A stretch of 64,000 bases of DNA. Source: Talpa occidentalis (lineage: Eukaryota > Chordata > Mammalia > Eulipotyphla > Talpidae). This document shows, piece by piece, positions 35,016-47,210 of this stretch. The stretch's first letter is position 1; each line of letters begins with the position of its first letter. The position numbers and the translations under genes were made by a program. The stretch covers positions 75,296,740 through 75,360,739 of the forward strand of contig NW_023601322.1 of assembly GCF_014898055.3 (NCBI RefSeq), written 5' to 3'. The notes under the pieces were generated by a model that searched no databases, was not told the DNA's origin, and saw only the letters and a program-made list of their open reading frames with translations.

Positions 35016-36216
35016 GACAGTTTACTAAAAACCTGCTTATAGGAAGATGTGTTGCAATATGTATTATAGTGAAAAAGAAATCACTCAGATGTTAACATGT
35101 TAGAGAATAGTTAAGTATATGTTTCCTTATCAATGCAAGGGATGGTTATCACCAATCGAATAACAAATGTGTATAGACTTAAATGGTTCCTGTGAAAATC
35201 TACCACACATGGACTATCAGGAATAGTGTCACCCTTGTGAAATGGTACATCTTGAAATTAAAGACTGAAAAAGTGTATAGAATCTGTAAAATTTATTCAC
35301 ATTTCAAGGAGCCATGTATTTAATTTATGGCCTCTGAGTCTGCTTTGATTACCAAATTATATTTTCCCACAGAATTCAATATAGACTTTTATTATCCTAT
35401 GATTATTGAACACAGTTTATTATTCCTGCTCTTGTCTGATAAAGGGTTATTTTTCTTTTGTTTTTGCTCTCTGCTTTTTCTTTCTTCGCTAAATCTGATT
35501 TGGGATATTCAAGAACATGCAAATCTCTTTCATTTAAATTTTAAGACCCAGAAAGATCTCACAGACACCTACCTCTGAGTTCTGTCTCAGTTCCTTTCTC
35601 TCTCATACATACATATACATAGAGCTGCATACCTTTCTTTCCACGCCCACCCAAGATTTGGTTGTATCTTTTCTCATATCACTAAGTGATGTTCTTCACT
35701 ATATATTTAATATTGAGTTAAAATGTGAGAAAATATGTTGGCCTTTCTTTCATAACTGGGTATTGTGAAAATTTAATTCCATGCATATTCCTTTAATTTT
35801 TCCTGAGGATCTGTTTCATTTCTGTTGCGCAATGGATTTTTAAATGTTTAAATAATGAATATAACAAGACCAAACACTAGTTGTTTGCTGAGCATTATAG
35901 AATTTGACTGTCCCTAAAAAATCAATATATGTTTATGTTCCTAATAAAGCATAGCACTCATCTATGAACAAATAACTTTTTTATCTTAAAACCATCTCTT
36001 AATTTGTGTGTGTGTTTGTGCAATAGCAATTGATTAGTATTAAGAGAAGGAGGGGGTGGTGTCATGTTTCTAACCAAAGGATAACATCTTGAATTCAATT
36101 AGTTGACAATCTGCTACATATTTCCCCAGCAGTCTGTGTGTTTTCACTTTCTGAGATATTTTCTAATTCTTATTACCCAAAATGTTCTGTAGGCTCTCAC
36201 GATGAAAACATAGTAG

Positions 36217-36462
36217 GGGCCTCCCTACTAGGTGCAAGGCGTTAAGACACAGCCTATGAAGCAATCTGCAGCCATGGAAGTATGAGTTCGATCCCTGGCC
36301 AGCGAGGTGACCTACATGGCGCGGCAGACCTCTCCTGACTTGCCCACTGCTCCCCTCAGCAGTGTATTTCAGTCTGTCTGCCTATTCTTTTCCCCCACCT
36401 TCACACCTCTGGCCTGTACCCCAGTTATTGTATGCATAAATAAATAAATCTTTTTTAAAAAT
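36217..36462 (+). repeat. tRNA-type SINE, older subfamily, with target duplication
   Basis: Older-type copy (gggcctccctactaggtgca, gttcgatccctggccagcga) ending ataaataaatctttttt. CATAGTAG flanks it on both sides. Confidence 0.88.
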
Positions 36463-36789
36463 AAAGCATAGTAGCTATTGAAGCTATTCAGAGACAGACT
36501 AAACATCCTAATTTTACTTTTATCTTGATGTGTAAAACCAAATACATTATGGAATATTTTGGTCAGACTTATATTAAAATAACCCTGAATAATTAAAAGT
36601 ACTACCTGCAGGAAGTTCTTTCCTTTTGATTATAGGATTTATTGATTTTATAAAATAGAGCAGTAGCTTTTTTTTCTTGAGTCATAGTTCTTAGTTTTTA
36701 ATTCTGACATTTATTTCCAAATATTCTGAGTAAGAATTTATAAACTAATCTCCTAAGTATTCTTGTGTATAACTTTTGAAGTAATATCA

Positions 36790-37240
36790 CTTATTCATTC
36801 AACAAATACTTATTAAGGACCTATTTTCTGTCAGTTACTGAACACAAAGGGATATAATAGTAAACATAATCTTTACTCTCACATTCCTTAATTATTGATG
36901 GAGAGAAAAGCCATTAGTAATTAATCAAACAAATTGTGTTGTTAGAATCATCACTGCTGTGAAGGAAAGATAAAGGATGCCATGAGGATCTAAAATTGGG
37001 GATCTAATCTAGTCACTACAAAGTGTAGTAGGAGGACCAATATTGTGCTGATCCTGGGTCATGCAGGACCTAATAGACATCCTTATAAGGATTTGACTCT
37101 TTATTCTAAGAGCAGTGGTAAGTCACTTAAAGGTTTATGCAGGCTTTTAGAGAAGGAAAGTGATAATGATATTCACATTAGAAGAGTCACTGCTGTAGTA
37201 TGGAGAGTAACTTGAAAGCAGAATTGATAAAGAGTGAGGG
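36790..37240 (-). repeat. L2-like LINE relic
   Basis: It opens 'ttattcattcaacaaatact' 'tattaaggacctattttctg', the complement of an L2 3' end, and continues with weakly matching text ('catgcaggacctaatagaca'). It is ancient and heavily diverged. Confidence 0.6.
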
Positions 37241-37496
37241 GGAGTATAAGAGAGGATGTTAACTTAGATGTCAGGGTGACAGTGAAGATAGCTAATTAAG
37301 TAAATGATTTTTAAAAAAAGGTAAGAAGTAAAATTAACTCCACAGAAATTTTAGAGATAACATTTTGTAATAAATGAAAATATTTTAGGACTATTAATCT
37401 GTTTTCTTGTGATGAAAATAATGCCATCATTTGTTATTGTCAGTGGTAACAACCTTTCCTTCAAAATGCTAAAGAACCGATTTCTTGTTCTATTAG

Positions 37497-37688
37497 TGAC
37501 CAAGAATTTAAGTGAGAAGAGATCAGCCAAATCATCAGAAATGTCTCCAGTGCCTTTGAGGTCTGTTGGCCAAACAGCTAAAGCCCACTTACATCAGCCT
37601 CACAGAGTGAGCCAGGTGCTTCAGGTGCCTGCTGTTAATTTGCACCCCATCAGGAAGAAAGGACAATCAAAAGACCCGGTCACATTGA
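37497..37688 (+). CDS. RAPGEF6: RAPGEF6 exon: disordered tail, part 1
   Basis: A 192-bp exon with 63 full codons: TKNLSEKRSAKSSEMSPVPL through IRKKGQSKDPVTL. It is rich in Ser, His, Pro and basic residues, without a predicted fold, and joins the catalytic half to the regulatory tail. It includes VLQVPAVNLHPIRKKG, which has a counterpart (LQVPAVSLYPSRKK) in RAPGEF2 as I remember it. The acceptor is tctattag/TG and the donor TTGA/GTGAGT. Confidence 0.93.
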
Positions 37689-38151
37689 GTGAGTATTCAC
37701 TATACATACTGCTTTCATTAATTGAAAATTCCAGGGGAGTAGAATGAAAATGATTACAAATGTTAATACTTTGGAAATCAGCTTCTTGTCGTTTGTATAA
37801 TACAGTCATCACTCATGAATGAAAAAAAGTTTCATTTTGCCTGTAGGTATTTCATGACAGCATGCATATTGTCAACGCTAGCTTTGCAGTTCCTGTAATT
37901 ATATCACTAGAAAACATACACTTGGATACCAAGAGCTTACAGCATTCAGAGGTGCATTTAATCAGTTAGCTTACACAAAGGTAACCCATGAGAATGAAGT
38001 TGCTCTTTCGAAGAATGATTGTGTGTTGGTTTTTCATTAACGATCCTTCAGAAAACCAAATTAGTAGACAAGTGAGTATAAAGTATAGGCCACACTTTTT
38101 TTCCCCTCTCTTAGGCTATGTAGACTTTACATAATAATAATACTTTACCTA

Positions 38152-38173
38152 ATAGTAGTAGTAGTAGTAGTAG
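38152..38173. repeat. (TAG)n microsatellite
   Basis: About seven TAG units in a row inside an AT-rich segment. Confidence 0.9.
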
Positions 38174-38794
38174 TATTATACACTATGTTTTTTATATATT
38201 ATAATATATAGTATATTCTGTAGTATACTAATGGTAATATTACTTTACCTAATGGTAATACTTTCCTGTTTTAGTTTTCTGATGGGAAACTAGAGTAGAA
38301 TATACTTGATCCCTAGCATTATTACTTAGGCCCAGGCATTATATATAGGATGTATGAGATAGAACTTTGTGAACTTAGGTTTGTTTTTTTTTTTGTTTTT
38401 GTTTTTTGAGATTTCAACTTGAATAAGAAATGCCCCCTCCTCTGCCAGATTTTCAGTCTAGTGCTATAGATATACAGGTAACTTAAGTGTAATGTATTTG
38501 CTGTTATGTCAAATTAATACACAGAACATCTTTAATAAAAAAGGGAGGGAGGGAGGAAGGTTGCTTTTAGGGCAGGCAGAGGTAAAGTTGAGCTTCAGCA
38601 AAAGCTTTTTGGAGATAACAGTCTTAAATGTTGTTCAGGAAGTAACAAATGAGGCAAAAATTCCACAGATGTTGATTCAGGATGAAATGCTTGGTATCTG
38701 CAAGTAGCTACAGGTAGTTTGCTGCTTCTGAGTGTAAAGCTACAGCAAGAGTGCTGAGACATTGATAACGAAAACTAACTTACAGACCATTTCC

Positions 38795-38980
38795 TGTTCT
38801 AGGTACTAAATTCATATATTATATTCATTGAATCTTCATAGTAACTCAATAAGATAGGAAGTAATCTCATTCTGCAGAGGAAGCATAGGCTATCTAAGTA
38901 ACTTACACACTTCCAGTAAGTAATGGAGCTGGGAATTGAGCCCAGGCTAACTAGCTCTTAATTCCTTGTTTTTAACCACT
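38795..38980 (-). repeat. MIR relic
   Basis: Complement of MIR: 'attgaatcttcatagtaact', 'aagataggaagtaatctcat', 'tctgcagaggaagcataggc', 'gagctgggaattgagcccag'. Confidence 0.8.
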
Positions 38981-40223
38981 CTGCTAAAACTCCTTCCCAA
39001 GATGAAGAAAAGTGAAGACATAGGCACACTGAAATTATACTTTAGCTTGTTAAAGGAAAGTTGTCAGTGGGTAGCTATTGAAGATTTGAACAAGAGAAGC
39101 TCATGGTCCAGTTTCTATTGGAGATGGACTATAGTAGAGAGCATTGAGGCTGGAGAGAGAGAGCCTGAATGGAAAGCCAGTCTAACAGTTAAAAAGTGGT
39201 TGCTCAGAGCCTGAAGTAGGTTGGTGACTGTGGAAATGAAGAGAGCACTGGATGCAAAATTGCTGAACTTGATAAATTTTCAGGTAGGAGAAAGGTGACA
39301 AATTTAGATCTGATTCCTAACTTAGTTTCATCACCTGGCCCTCTGCCCTCTTTCTTTAGTATGCCTATTATGCATATGATAACTATTTTTAAATGGCACT
39401 TACGTGTAGTGTGAGTATGCTGTGATTAAATTTTGTCATTGTCAAAGGGTTGTTTGTTACTACACCAAATCCCTATCAAAATTGAGCTTACTTTACAAGT
39501 TAAGAACAGGATTGATAATTCTTTGGCATTTTTTCAGAGATGTATATGAAAATGTCAGTCTGTCAGAACTATTGTTTCAGTTTAACCTACACTAAACAAC
39601 ACCAGCTATTGGACAAGAGTAATGTTAGAACTTTGTAGGAATGTTTCCAGTGGGCTCCATACTATTTTTATATAAATTCATGATTCTTTCTGTTGTCTAC
39701 TTCTCTCCTGTAGTGTGAATTTAGTGCTCTTGAAAAGGGCTGGACTGGCAGCCCTGCAGCTTCTTCTGTATACCCACAGCACAGATGCACCACAGGTAGC
39801 GACAGTGCCAACATCTCTACACTGCCCCTGCCTCATGCCTCACTCTGACTTGGAGAGGCCACCTCTAGAGTGGAGGCAAGAGTTTGAATCCATGCCTTCT
39901 CTATTAACTTTCAACAAGTTTGTCAATTGTGGGGGGTGGGACAGCATACTCAGACTGTTAAATCATTTTCCCTTATGCACAAAACAAACAAATGAAAATG
40001 AACTGTTGTGATCTGGTTCATGCTGACCAACTGAATTCGAACCACAAACCTAGAGGTGAGAATCTCTGTATGCCATTGCCCAGTCATTTAGTCCCCGTTT
40101 GTCATTTACACATTTCAACTAACTACACTGTGCACCATGGCTTTAGTTATGTAGTAATTTAGGCAACTGTAGGCGTTTTAATTGTGAAATGATGTTTATT
40201 TACTGGTTTGGATTTATGTTTAG

Positions 40224-40358
40224 GTACAGGTTTACCTCAGAAAGTATTAGGAGCAACTGAAGAAATAAGTGGTAAGAAACATACAGAAGACACTATTTCT
40301 GTGGCATCATCCTTACATTCTAGTCCTCCTGCATCTCCTCAAGGTTCTCCTCGAAAAG
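40224..40358 (+). CDS. RAPGEF6: RAPGEF6 exon: disordered tail, part 2 (branch point for two C-termini)
   Basis: A 135-bp exon with 44 full codons: TGLPQKVLGATEEISGKKHT then EDTISVASSLHSSPPASPQG and SPRK. The run of SP sites ends with SPRK, a CDK-type consensus. The acceptor is atgtttag/GT and the donor AAAG/GTAAGA. The trailing G needs two more bases: GT from the exon at 45256 (giving Gly, canonical) or TT from the exon at 42753 (giving Val, alternative end). Both keep the frame, so this is where the two C-termini diverge. Confidence 0.94.
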
Positions 40359-41999
40359 GTAAGACAAAGCAGGTCAGGCTATCTCTTGTTACAACAAATT
40401 TCATGGCATATATATTGTTTTTCACTCTATTTTGATAATAGAAAGTGTAAAGAAAAATTTATCTTCATATTTTTGAAACTTTAATGTTTTGGGTTGAATT
40501 ATTTAGATCCTTCCTAGGTATTATGCATCATAGAACTAGAGGATGCCTGTATTAAAATTGGTCCTTCTTTGGCAGAAGGCATGTATAGAAAAAAGGCAGA
40601 AATCAAAGTTGTGTTATTCTGCTCAGTTTTCTTGATGTCACTGAAATCTTTCATTATTTAAAAATTTCTGTGGAAAAATTTGAATTTCTACTAGAAATTG
40701 TTTTTTTGGTGAACCACAAGATTTAGGAAAAGAAACAAATATTTAAATTAATAAATTCCTTTCTTTAGTAAGAGTATAACTACCTTTTTATTAATCAGGG
40801 TTTGACATTACCTGTACCCTTGTGTGCACTGTGGACAGTGATGCCAGATTTGAGTTGTGTGACTCCTGACTCTGTCCCCTGCTATAAAACTGTTACTACA
40901 AGCAACTTATTTTTAAGGCCAGATATCGTGTCTATAACATGGAAGACCATTTATTTTAGGATCTTCATATAGGGATTAAATGAAAATTTTTTTTTAATTT
41001 GATAACGTGGTGTTTAGTAATTTGGATGTCTCTTTCCCTGCCTCCAGGGTAGCATTGTTCCATTCCTTGCCTGTTTTTCCCCCCTTCATATAACTTGAGA
41101 CTGGCTCAAATTTTCATTCAGATTTTACTAAGGAGAGTTTAGTGAAAATCAAATGGAACGTATAAACAGTAAATATGATAGGTATAAACCTGAGTTTATA
41201 AAACACAGGTTTCTGAACCTGTTGCATATAGTTCATACAGGATTTGGGTGAGGCACACAAATCTGTTTCATTCTACTTGGAAGCCTATCCAACGTGCCCC
41301 AATCAACAGATGAACTGTAGTTACATCTTAATACTCTTTCAGGAACACCTTTATACTTCTTACCTCCTTGGAAGACTGTTCAGAGGCCCCATAATGCACA
41401 TTCTCTAATCAGAAAACTAGTTAAATTTGGTGTTTTATATCTGAATGTATCTTCTGGGAAGAAGTATGAGGAGCAGGAATTTTGCCATTGCTCTTACTCC
41501 CAACAATTGACTCCCAGCACTGGAATAGAGAAGTATTTTTTCTGTGTCTTTCATTGTGTGGCCAATAGGCAACCACAATGTTAATATATTTATGAGCCTG
41601 TCATTGCGCTCAGAGTCCTCAGAAACCTGAAGAAATGTTTTCTTTCAGAACTATTTCCAATTGTTCTTAAATATGTTCTTTAAAAAAAGACAAAAAAGCA
41701 ACTGGAATAATTATACACTTTTATTTCCATAGACAGATTTTTGACAGTAGTCTGTGATTAATCAAAAATGCCATTAAATGAATAGTACAGTGTTAGAATC
41801 TGTTCCTAATTCTTGATAAACTTTGTAATTCTTTGCTTTCTGTCAATTAAGAAGATAAGCCTATCTTCATTTCCTTACAAGGAGAATTTAAAGTTTAAAA
41901 CTTTAAAAGAGTAAAAAATAAAGAGCCCTTAATCTTTATATTCCCCAGTGCTTAAGGAAGGCAACCTCTCTACTTGGAGATAAAACAAGATTAGAAATT

Positions 42000-42365
42000 G
42001 TACTTTGTACATGTATCTGTTGTATGTTCTTTTTATATGTCCCATCTTTTATTTTCATTGAAATTACATTGTATTATATAACAGTTGATGTTTCAGGTGT
42101 GCATTTACATATATATATATGCACACTACATTAAGTGCACCACTAAATGTCCAATTCTAATTCTACCCTTCTCCATTCCATTGTTCCCTTTGTCCCAATT
42201 TACCCAACCACTTTCCTTATGGTAACCACCAACTGTTCCATAGTCCAAAAGTTCTTGATGTATTTAGTTCTCTGCTTATTTCCCCCTCTATACTGTATAT
42301 GAATGAACTCATTCAGTGTTTATCGTCCTCTGGCTTATTTCACTAAACATAATCTGATACTTACT
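42000..42365 (-). mobile_element. Old L1 3' end
   Basis: Reversed L1 3' UTR wording: 'aattacattgtattatataa', 'ccatagtccaaaagttcttg', 'ctggcttatttcactaaaca'. Truncated, non-coding. Confidence 0.6.
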
Positions 42366-42752
42366 AAGCTTTTTTAGTAGAATCTGCCTGAAAATTTTTG
42401 ATACAATTAACTTTTGAGAAATAATTCTAGTTACCTGATAATCATGTCTTTCTTTATGACTTTACTGTAATCATTAACTTGGCTAACTTTCAACAGTTTT
42501 TGTGGTTTGTAAATTTTTGCTACCAACCTGTTCTGATCAAGATAATCTTTCTCCTGTATTCTTTTTTGCAATGAATGCTGTGTTTATGCTGTATAGTAGA
42601 CTCTCCATACGTTATGTTGTTAGATTTCATTTTCAGATATTGTCAAGATGTTAGTGATTTTTAATAGTGAAATGTTATATAAACCAGGTTAATTGTGATG
42701 AATTGGAAAGAATTAATTGACCATGACAGGGTTTTTGCATCTCTCCCTCCAG

Positions 42753-43234
42753 TTGGCAGTATCCTATCTGATCACAGCATCCTGCTGCGCCTCTCAGGGT
42801 CTTCCTCATCCCCTCCCCGTGAGTCCAGCACCAAGATCAGTGGCCAGAGCTGCCCCGGAATAGGTGGGGTTTACTTGCAAAAGAAAATCCTTCAGATTAC
42901 CAGGAGCACAGCCAAAAGAACAGACAGGACCGAGAAGGCCACTGAGGAGAATAGAGACAGGACAAGTTTTGAGAACACAGCCAGAAAAAGAATGACATCC
43001 CCGTTTAGAAGATTTAGGGAAAGAACTCTTTCAAGGGAGAGACTAGCCAACAGCAAAAAAGAGGACGCAGATCACAATCAAGCTACAGAAAGCTGTGAGA
43101 AAGTGAAGGATGTTGGAAGCAACATCAAAGATGAGAAAGGGAGTGGCATCTTCAATTCAAATAGCCGAAGCAACAATAACACTTTAAACTGCTTCTATAC
43201 GCGATTCAAGTCTAAAAGGAGAAAGACACTCTGA
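42753..43234 (+). CDS. RAPGEF6: RAPGEF6 alternative terminal exon: basic C-terminus
   Basis: The frame opens at a good acceptor (ctctccctccag/TT) in exactly the phase needed after the exon ending at 40358. It encodes V-GSILSDHSILLRLSGSSSS through FYTRFKSKRRKTL and a TGA, 160 residues. The product is Ser/Arg/Lys-rich and disordered, with TARKRMTSPFRRFRERTLSR in the middle and a basic end. No usable donor is needed: a 3' UTR and poly(A) signal follow. An isoform ending here would lack the DSGRGS, PPxY and VSAV motifs of the canonical tail. RAPGEF6 splice forms with different C-termini are known; whether this is one of them I cannot check. Confidence 0.82.
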
Positions 43235-44560
43235 CGAAGTTCCTTATTTAATTTTAGTGTTGAATTTGCTTTTATTTATTAATGTAAATGTAGCTTAAAT
43301 TAAGTCATCTGTCAAAGCCTAGACAGATGACTTAGTACTCTTTATAAGCTTTTCATAATTAGTGTTACAGGTCCTCTAGCAAACGAAGTCATATTGATTT
43401 AAAGTGCCTTATTTGTACATGTTATTTTACTAATGTTAGTAAACTTTACACTCTCATTTCTGTAAGTTGGCTTTATTTTTCCTACTGGTAGCAGCTGTGT
43501 CTGTGAGTAAAGTAAGTAAAGGGTTTTTTAGGGATCAGTATTTACTTTTACATTAAACCCCCCATTACAGTCTGATCAGAATCTTTCATTTCTGTCTTGT
43601 TAACTGCAGCAACTTTACAAGCTCAAGGAAGAAAAGTGTTTTGGATGCCAGAAACTGCATCTTGTCCTCCTACACTTTTTAATGTCATCCAGTTTTCATG
43701 AATCTCTGATTAGAGGAAGAGGAGATAGTTTAGAACATAGCAGTTCAAAGTTGTTTGAAAACTGGGTGAAAAAGAACTGCTGTGTCCCGCCACATACCTT
43801 GCAAATTTAAATTGCTAGAAAGAGTCCTGAAATATATTTTTTTAAAGGTTTCCAGGGATTGTTAGAATTGATTGTATCTGAGAAGTACTGCTTCTAACAG
43901 ACATAGTGATAAAATTAGTTCAGTAAGACAAATTTATTTCTTAGGATAAAAGGAGTAATGCTTTTTTTATTTTGAGAAAAAATTATTAAATTTTATTTAT
44001 TTTAAAATTTACCACATCAACAATTTTTGATCCTTTTATAAACTGACCAATCAGTTTATGAAGCTCAGAGAAATAATAGCGATCCTAAGTTAGAAACTAG
44101 GTTAGGAGTTAGGAATTTGGCTTGTCTAGCTTGGCTCCATAAGCCAAAAACAGTTTTTTTGGGGGGGGTCTTAATTTTTCTCTTTGAAACAGTTACTGAA
44201 ACTGCTTAATAAGGTTATTGTTCAATGAATTTTTCTGTAATGACTTAAGTTACATGCGAGTATAAAAGCTATAGTTTGAGATTTCCAGGGATTGACCTAA
44301 AGGTTAAGTACCTATTGAACCTCATTGTCTCAGTGACCAAGAAGATAATTGCTTCTTTGAGAATTACTACTTATTTGGATTACTACAGCATTTTACTTCT
44401 AAACAAAAGAAGTGGTTTTTTTTTTTCCTATAATCAAAACAGCATTCTGTCATTTAACTAGCATGCTGCTGGCTTATGATTTTAGAGCCTTCTGCCCCAC
44501 TTCATCACCATTCATTTTAAAGAATGCAAAATAAAACCTCTCTAGTTATATTTGCTGTGT
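43235..44560 (+). other. RAPGEF6: 3' UTR of the alternative terminal exon
   Basis: About 1.3 kb of AT-rich sequence after the alternative stop, ending near the AATAAA at 44530. The end point is inferred from that signal. Confidence 0.6.
44530..44535 (+). terminator. Poly(A) signal of the alternative terminal exon
   Basis: AATAAA followed within 25-45 nt by a T/G-rich stretch (tgctgtgtctactgtgctg), the usual downstream element. Confidence 0.6.
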
Positions 44561-45255
44561 CTACTGTGCTGTAAGTCATAAAACAATTTTAAAGGTAGAT
44601 GCTATTTTTTCAACACATTCTTATAAATCCATCAGCGCAGCTGTTTGATATTCAGCAAAGTTGGAGAGGAGAAAGGAAACTAGGTCTAAGATGAAATTCA
44701 AATCAAAACAATTAAAACTACTGAAACAACTGCATTCAACTGGGGCTAGACTCTTTAGGTGACATAAGAGATCTGGGGGTAAGTATATGTAGTTTAAAAA
44801 AGCAAAAATATAATTTCTCTTGAGTCCTAACACCTTTCTGACCTCAGGGTGGTATATTGGACTCTCAGGTCAGGCCATGAAATATATTTATCAAAGGAGG
44901 GGACATAGAGTTAAAAAGCTAAACTCAGAATGTCTTATTTTTTAATATTTTGTGTATTTTAAATGCCTTCTTGTTTTATTAAATGCTTATGTGAGAGCAT
45001 GGGGTAAATATATGTTTGGGCTAGTTTTCTCAGTAACATGCATTTTGACTTTGTATATCTTGAATTTAGAGTTGGATTGGTGGGGTGTGCATACAAAGGT
45101 GAATGATGTATGGAAAATTGGCAATTACATCGGGATAGCTGGAAACTTAAATTACTACTTAGTCTTTTGGTTTTTTTGTTTTTGTTCTCTGCTTTACCAC
45201 GTTCTCCTACCTATTGCCTTGTTTGTAGCTTGATCAGTTGTCTTCTCTCATTCAG

Positions 45256-45484
45256 GTTATACACTTATACCATCAGCTAAATCTGACAACTTATCTGACT
45301 CCAGCCATAGTGAGATTTCTTCACGTTCCAGCATTGTGAGCAATTGTTCTGTTGACTCCATGTCTGCAGCTCTACAGGATGAACGGTGTTCCTCTCAGGC
45401 TGTGGCAGTCCCTGAATCTACTGGGACATTGGAAAAGACAGAGCACTCCTCAGGGATTGGAGACCATAGTCAACTGGGCCCTGG
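45256..45484 (+). CDS. RAPGEF6: RAPGEF6 exon: Ser-rich tail, part 3
   Basis: A 229-bp exon with 75 full codons: YTLIPSAKSDNLSDSSHSEI, then SSRSSIVSNCSVDSMSAALQ and on to SGIGDHSQLGP. In the family this Ser-dense stretch (SDSSHSEISSRSSIVSN) is nearly the same in RAPGEF2 and is a likely multi-site phosphorylation region. The acceptor is ttcattcag/GT and the donor CTGG/GTAAAC. Confidence 0.94.
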
Positions 45485-45950
45485 GTAAACATGCTTGCCT
45501 ATATTCATACCACCCAATCCAAATGACCTCTACAAACACTGCTCCCCAGCTTAGACCGCCCCCTCCCACCCCCCCAGTCCCCACCATCCCCAACCCTCCC
45601 ACTAGGATGGTTGCCAGGGGATCCATACAAGAATACATGGGCTGCACGTCTTCTCTACTCTAAATCTATATATAAATACTATTTTGAAAGTTGCATGGGT
45701 GCTCATTTTTAAAGCATTACTGAATTCAGGCAGCTTTCTGTCAGAACTCAAAGCTGCTATAGATATGAGGTAAGTGGTTCTTGATTTTCTGCCTTATGGG
45801 TTAGCAATTGCTCAAAAAGACTGTATACTGAACCTGCCCTCTGTGTTGCAAACATTATAGACACATTGGGAGATGTGAAACAGTCCTTGATCCTTAGTCT
45901 CTGAAAATGATTTGGAGAGTAGGAATTATTAGGCAGTAAAAGTCAGTATT

Positions 45951-46215
45951 TTTTTTTTTAAGATTTATTTATTTATGCAAGAACTGGGGTACAGGCCAGA
46001 TGTGCGGACAGATAAGAGGATTCACCAGAGACAGAGCGGGGAACAGAACAGGCAAACTGAAATACATTGCTAAGGGGAGCAGCGGACAAGACAGGAGAGG
46101 TCTGCCACGCCATGGGGGTTGCTCCGTGGTGGGCAGGGATCGAACCAGCACTGCATAGGCTGCAGACAGCTTCACAGCACTGCGTTCAACTGCCTGCGCC
46201 GCCAGGGAGGCCCCC
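45951..46215 (-). repeat. tRNA-type SINE, intermediate subfamily
   Basis: Minus-strand copy with tail aagatttatttatttatgca and head complement 'cagggaggccccc'. CAGTATTTTTTTTT on both sides is its target duplication; the right copy runs into the T-run of the next SINE, so it inserted at that SINE's tail. Confidence 0.88.
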
Positions 46216-46219
46216 AGTA

Positions 46220-46476
46220 TTTTTTTTTTAAGATTCATTTCACACATACAGGAACTGGGGTACAGGCTAGAGGGGTGGGGTGGTGAGAGGATGCACCAGA
46301 GACAGAGTGGGGAGCAGAACAGGCAGATTGACTGAAATGCACTGATGAGGGGAGCAGCAGGGAGACAAGAGAGGTCTGCTGTGCCATGTGGGGTCACCTC
46401 CTTGGCCGGGGATGAAACTCGTGCTGCAGTGGCTGTGGGCAGCTTCACAGTGCTGCATTTTAACCCCTTGCACCAG
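46220..46476 (-). repeat. tRNA-type SINE, older subfamily, head clipped
   Basis: Minus-strand copy directly right of the previous one. It stops at 'aaccccttgcaccag' without the usual '...gggaggcccc', so about 10 bp of its head is missing. Confidence 0.85.
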
Positions 46477-46674
46477 TTGTTTTTTTTTTTAAGTTTATTC
46501 TAAATTTTTATTTTAGAATCAAGCAAAATGGCAAGCTAAGAAAACAGTGAGAAACTGATAAATGCTGTTAACTTTGGTATACTTTGTTAAATTTGGAATA
46601 CTTTAATATGAAAATTTAAGGTATAGTAATATGTGACCATATTTGTAAAGGTTTCTAAATTATGATTCTGTAAA

Positions 46675-46890
46675 TCAGATTAGCAAATTATTTTTATAAA
46701 AGGTAGCAGGTATTTTAGATTTTGCAGGCCATAAGGTCTCTGTCATAACTACTCAACCTACCATTGTTGCACCAAAACGTCTTTAGACAATGTTAAAAGT
46801 CATGCTGGACCCCATTAAAATTTTATGCATAAAATCCAGTAGAGGGGCCTATTTGGCCTTGGCCTGTAGTTTGCTGACCCCTGCTGTATA
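46675..46890. mobile_element. hAT-Charlie-type DNA transposon relic
   Basis: The text 'tattttagattttgcaggcc', 'ataaggtctctgtcataact', 'actcaacctaccattgttgc' and 'tgtagtttgctgacccctgc' is the well-known non-autonomous hAT-Charlie sequence of mammals (MER1/MER5 group). The exact family name is uncertain. Confidence 0.75.
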
Positions 46891-47210
46891 CTATAAATCA
46901 AGGATACATAAGTTCCTAGGGGCTTGTTTGGTGGATTTTGGTAAAAGCCTGATAATATTTTAGACTTTGCTTTCTCAAATTCCTTTGCTTGTTTTGTTTA
47001 ACCCCTTTAAAATGGAGAAGCCATGCTTACTAGCTACAGACCATGCAAAGCACACTATTGGCTAGATTTGACCCATGAGCTTTAGTTTGGGGAAGCATGC
47101 TGTAAATGATAGAATTCACTTAAAGTAGATAGTTGAAGAAAAATTCCTCTTTATTTAGCTCTGTAGTAGGCTAACCTCTAGAGTAATTAAAAAATGACAC
47201 ACTGCTGTAG

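Larger units (their letters stand above)
33030..37496 (+). other. RAPGEF6: Intron, 4.5 kb
   Basis: It holds four plus-strand SINEs (33248, 33777, 34245, 36217), a MIR relic near 34.9 kb and an L2-like relic at 36.79-37.24 kb. The stretch 35.02-36.2 kb shows nothing I recognise. It ends ...tgttctattag. Confidence 0.88.
37689..40223 (+). other. RAPGEF6: Intron, 2.5 kb
   Basis: No SINE of the lineage-specific family lies here. It contains a TAG trinucleotide run near 38152-38173, a MIR relic at 38.8-38.98 kb and decayed repeat-like text at 39.05-39.3 kb. The rest shows nothing I recognise. It ends ...tatgtttag. Confidence 0.88.
40359..45255 (+). other. RAPGEF6: Intron containing the alternative terminal exon, 4.9 kb
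   Basis: Apart from the exon at 42753 and an L1 end at 42.0-42.37 kb, it holds no recognised repeats; there are no copies of the abundant SINE. The stretches 40.36-41.99 and 44.57-45.25 kb show nothing specific. It ends ...cattcag. Confidence 0.85.

Noticed and set aside
42695..42752. Start codon and frame upstream of the alternative exon (MMNWKELIDHDRVFASLPP)
   Set aside because: The region includes the polypyrimidine tract and acceptor; the frame is open by chance and the exon is better explained as starting at 42753.
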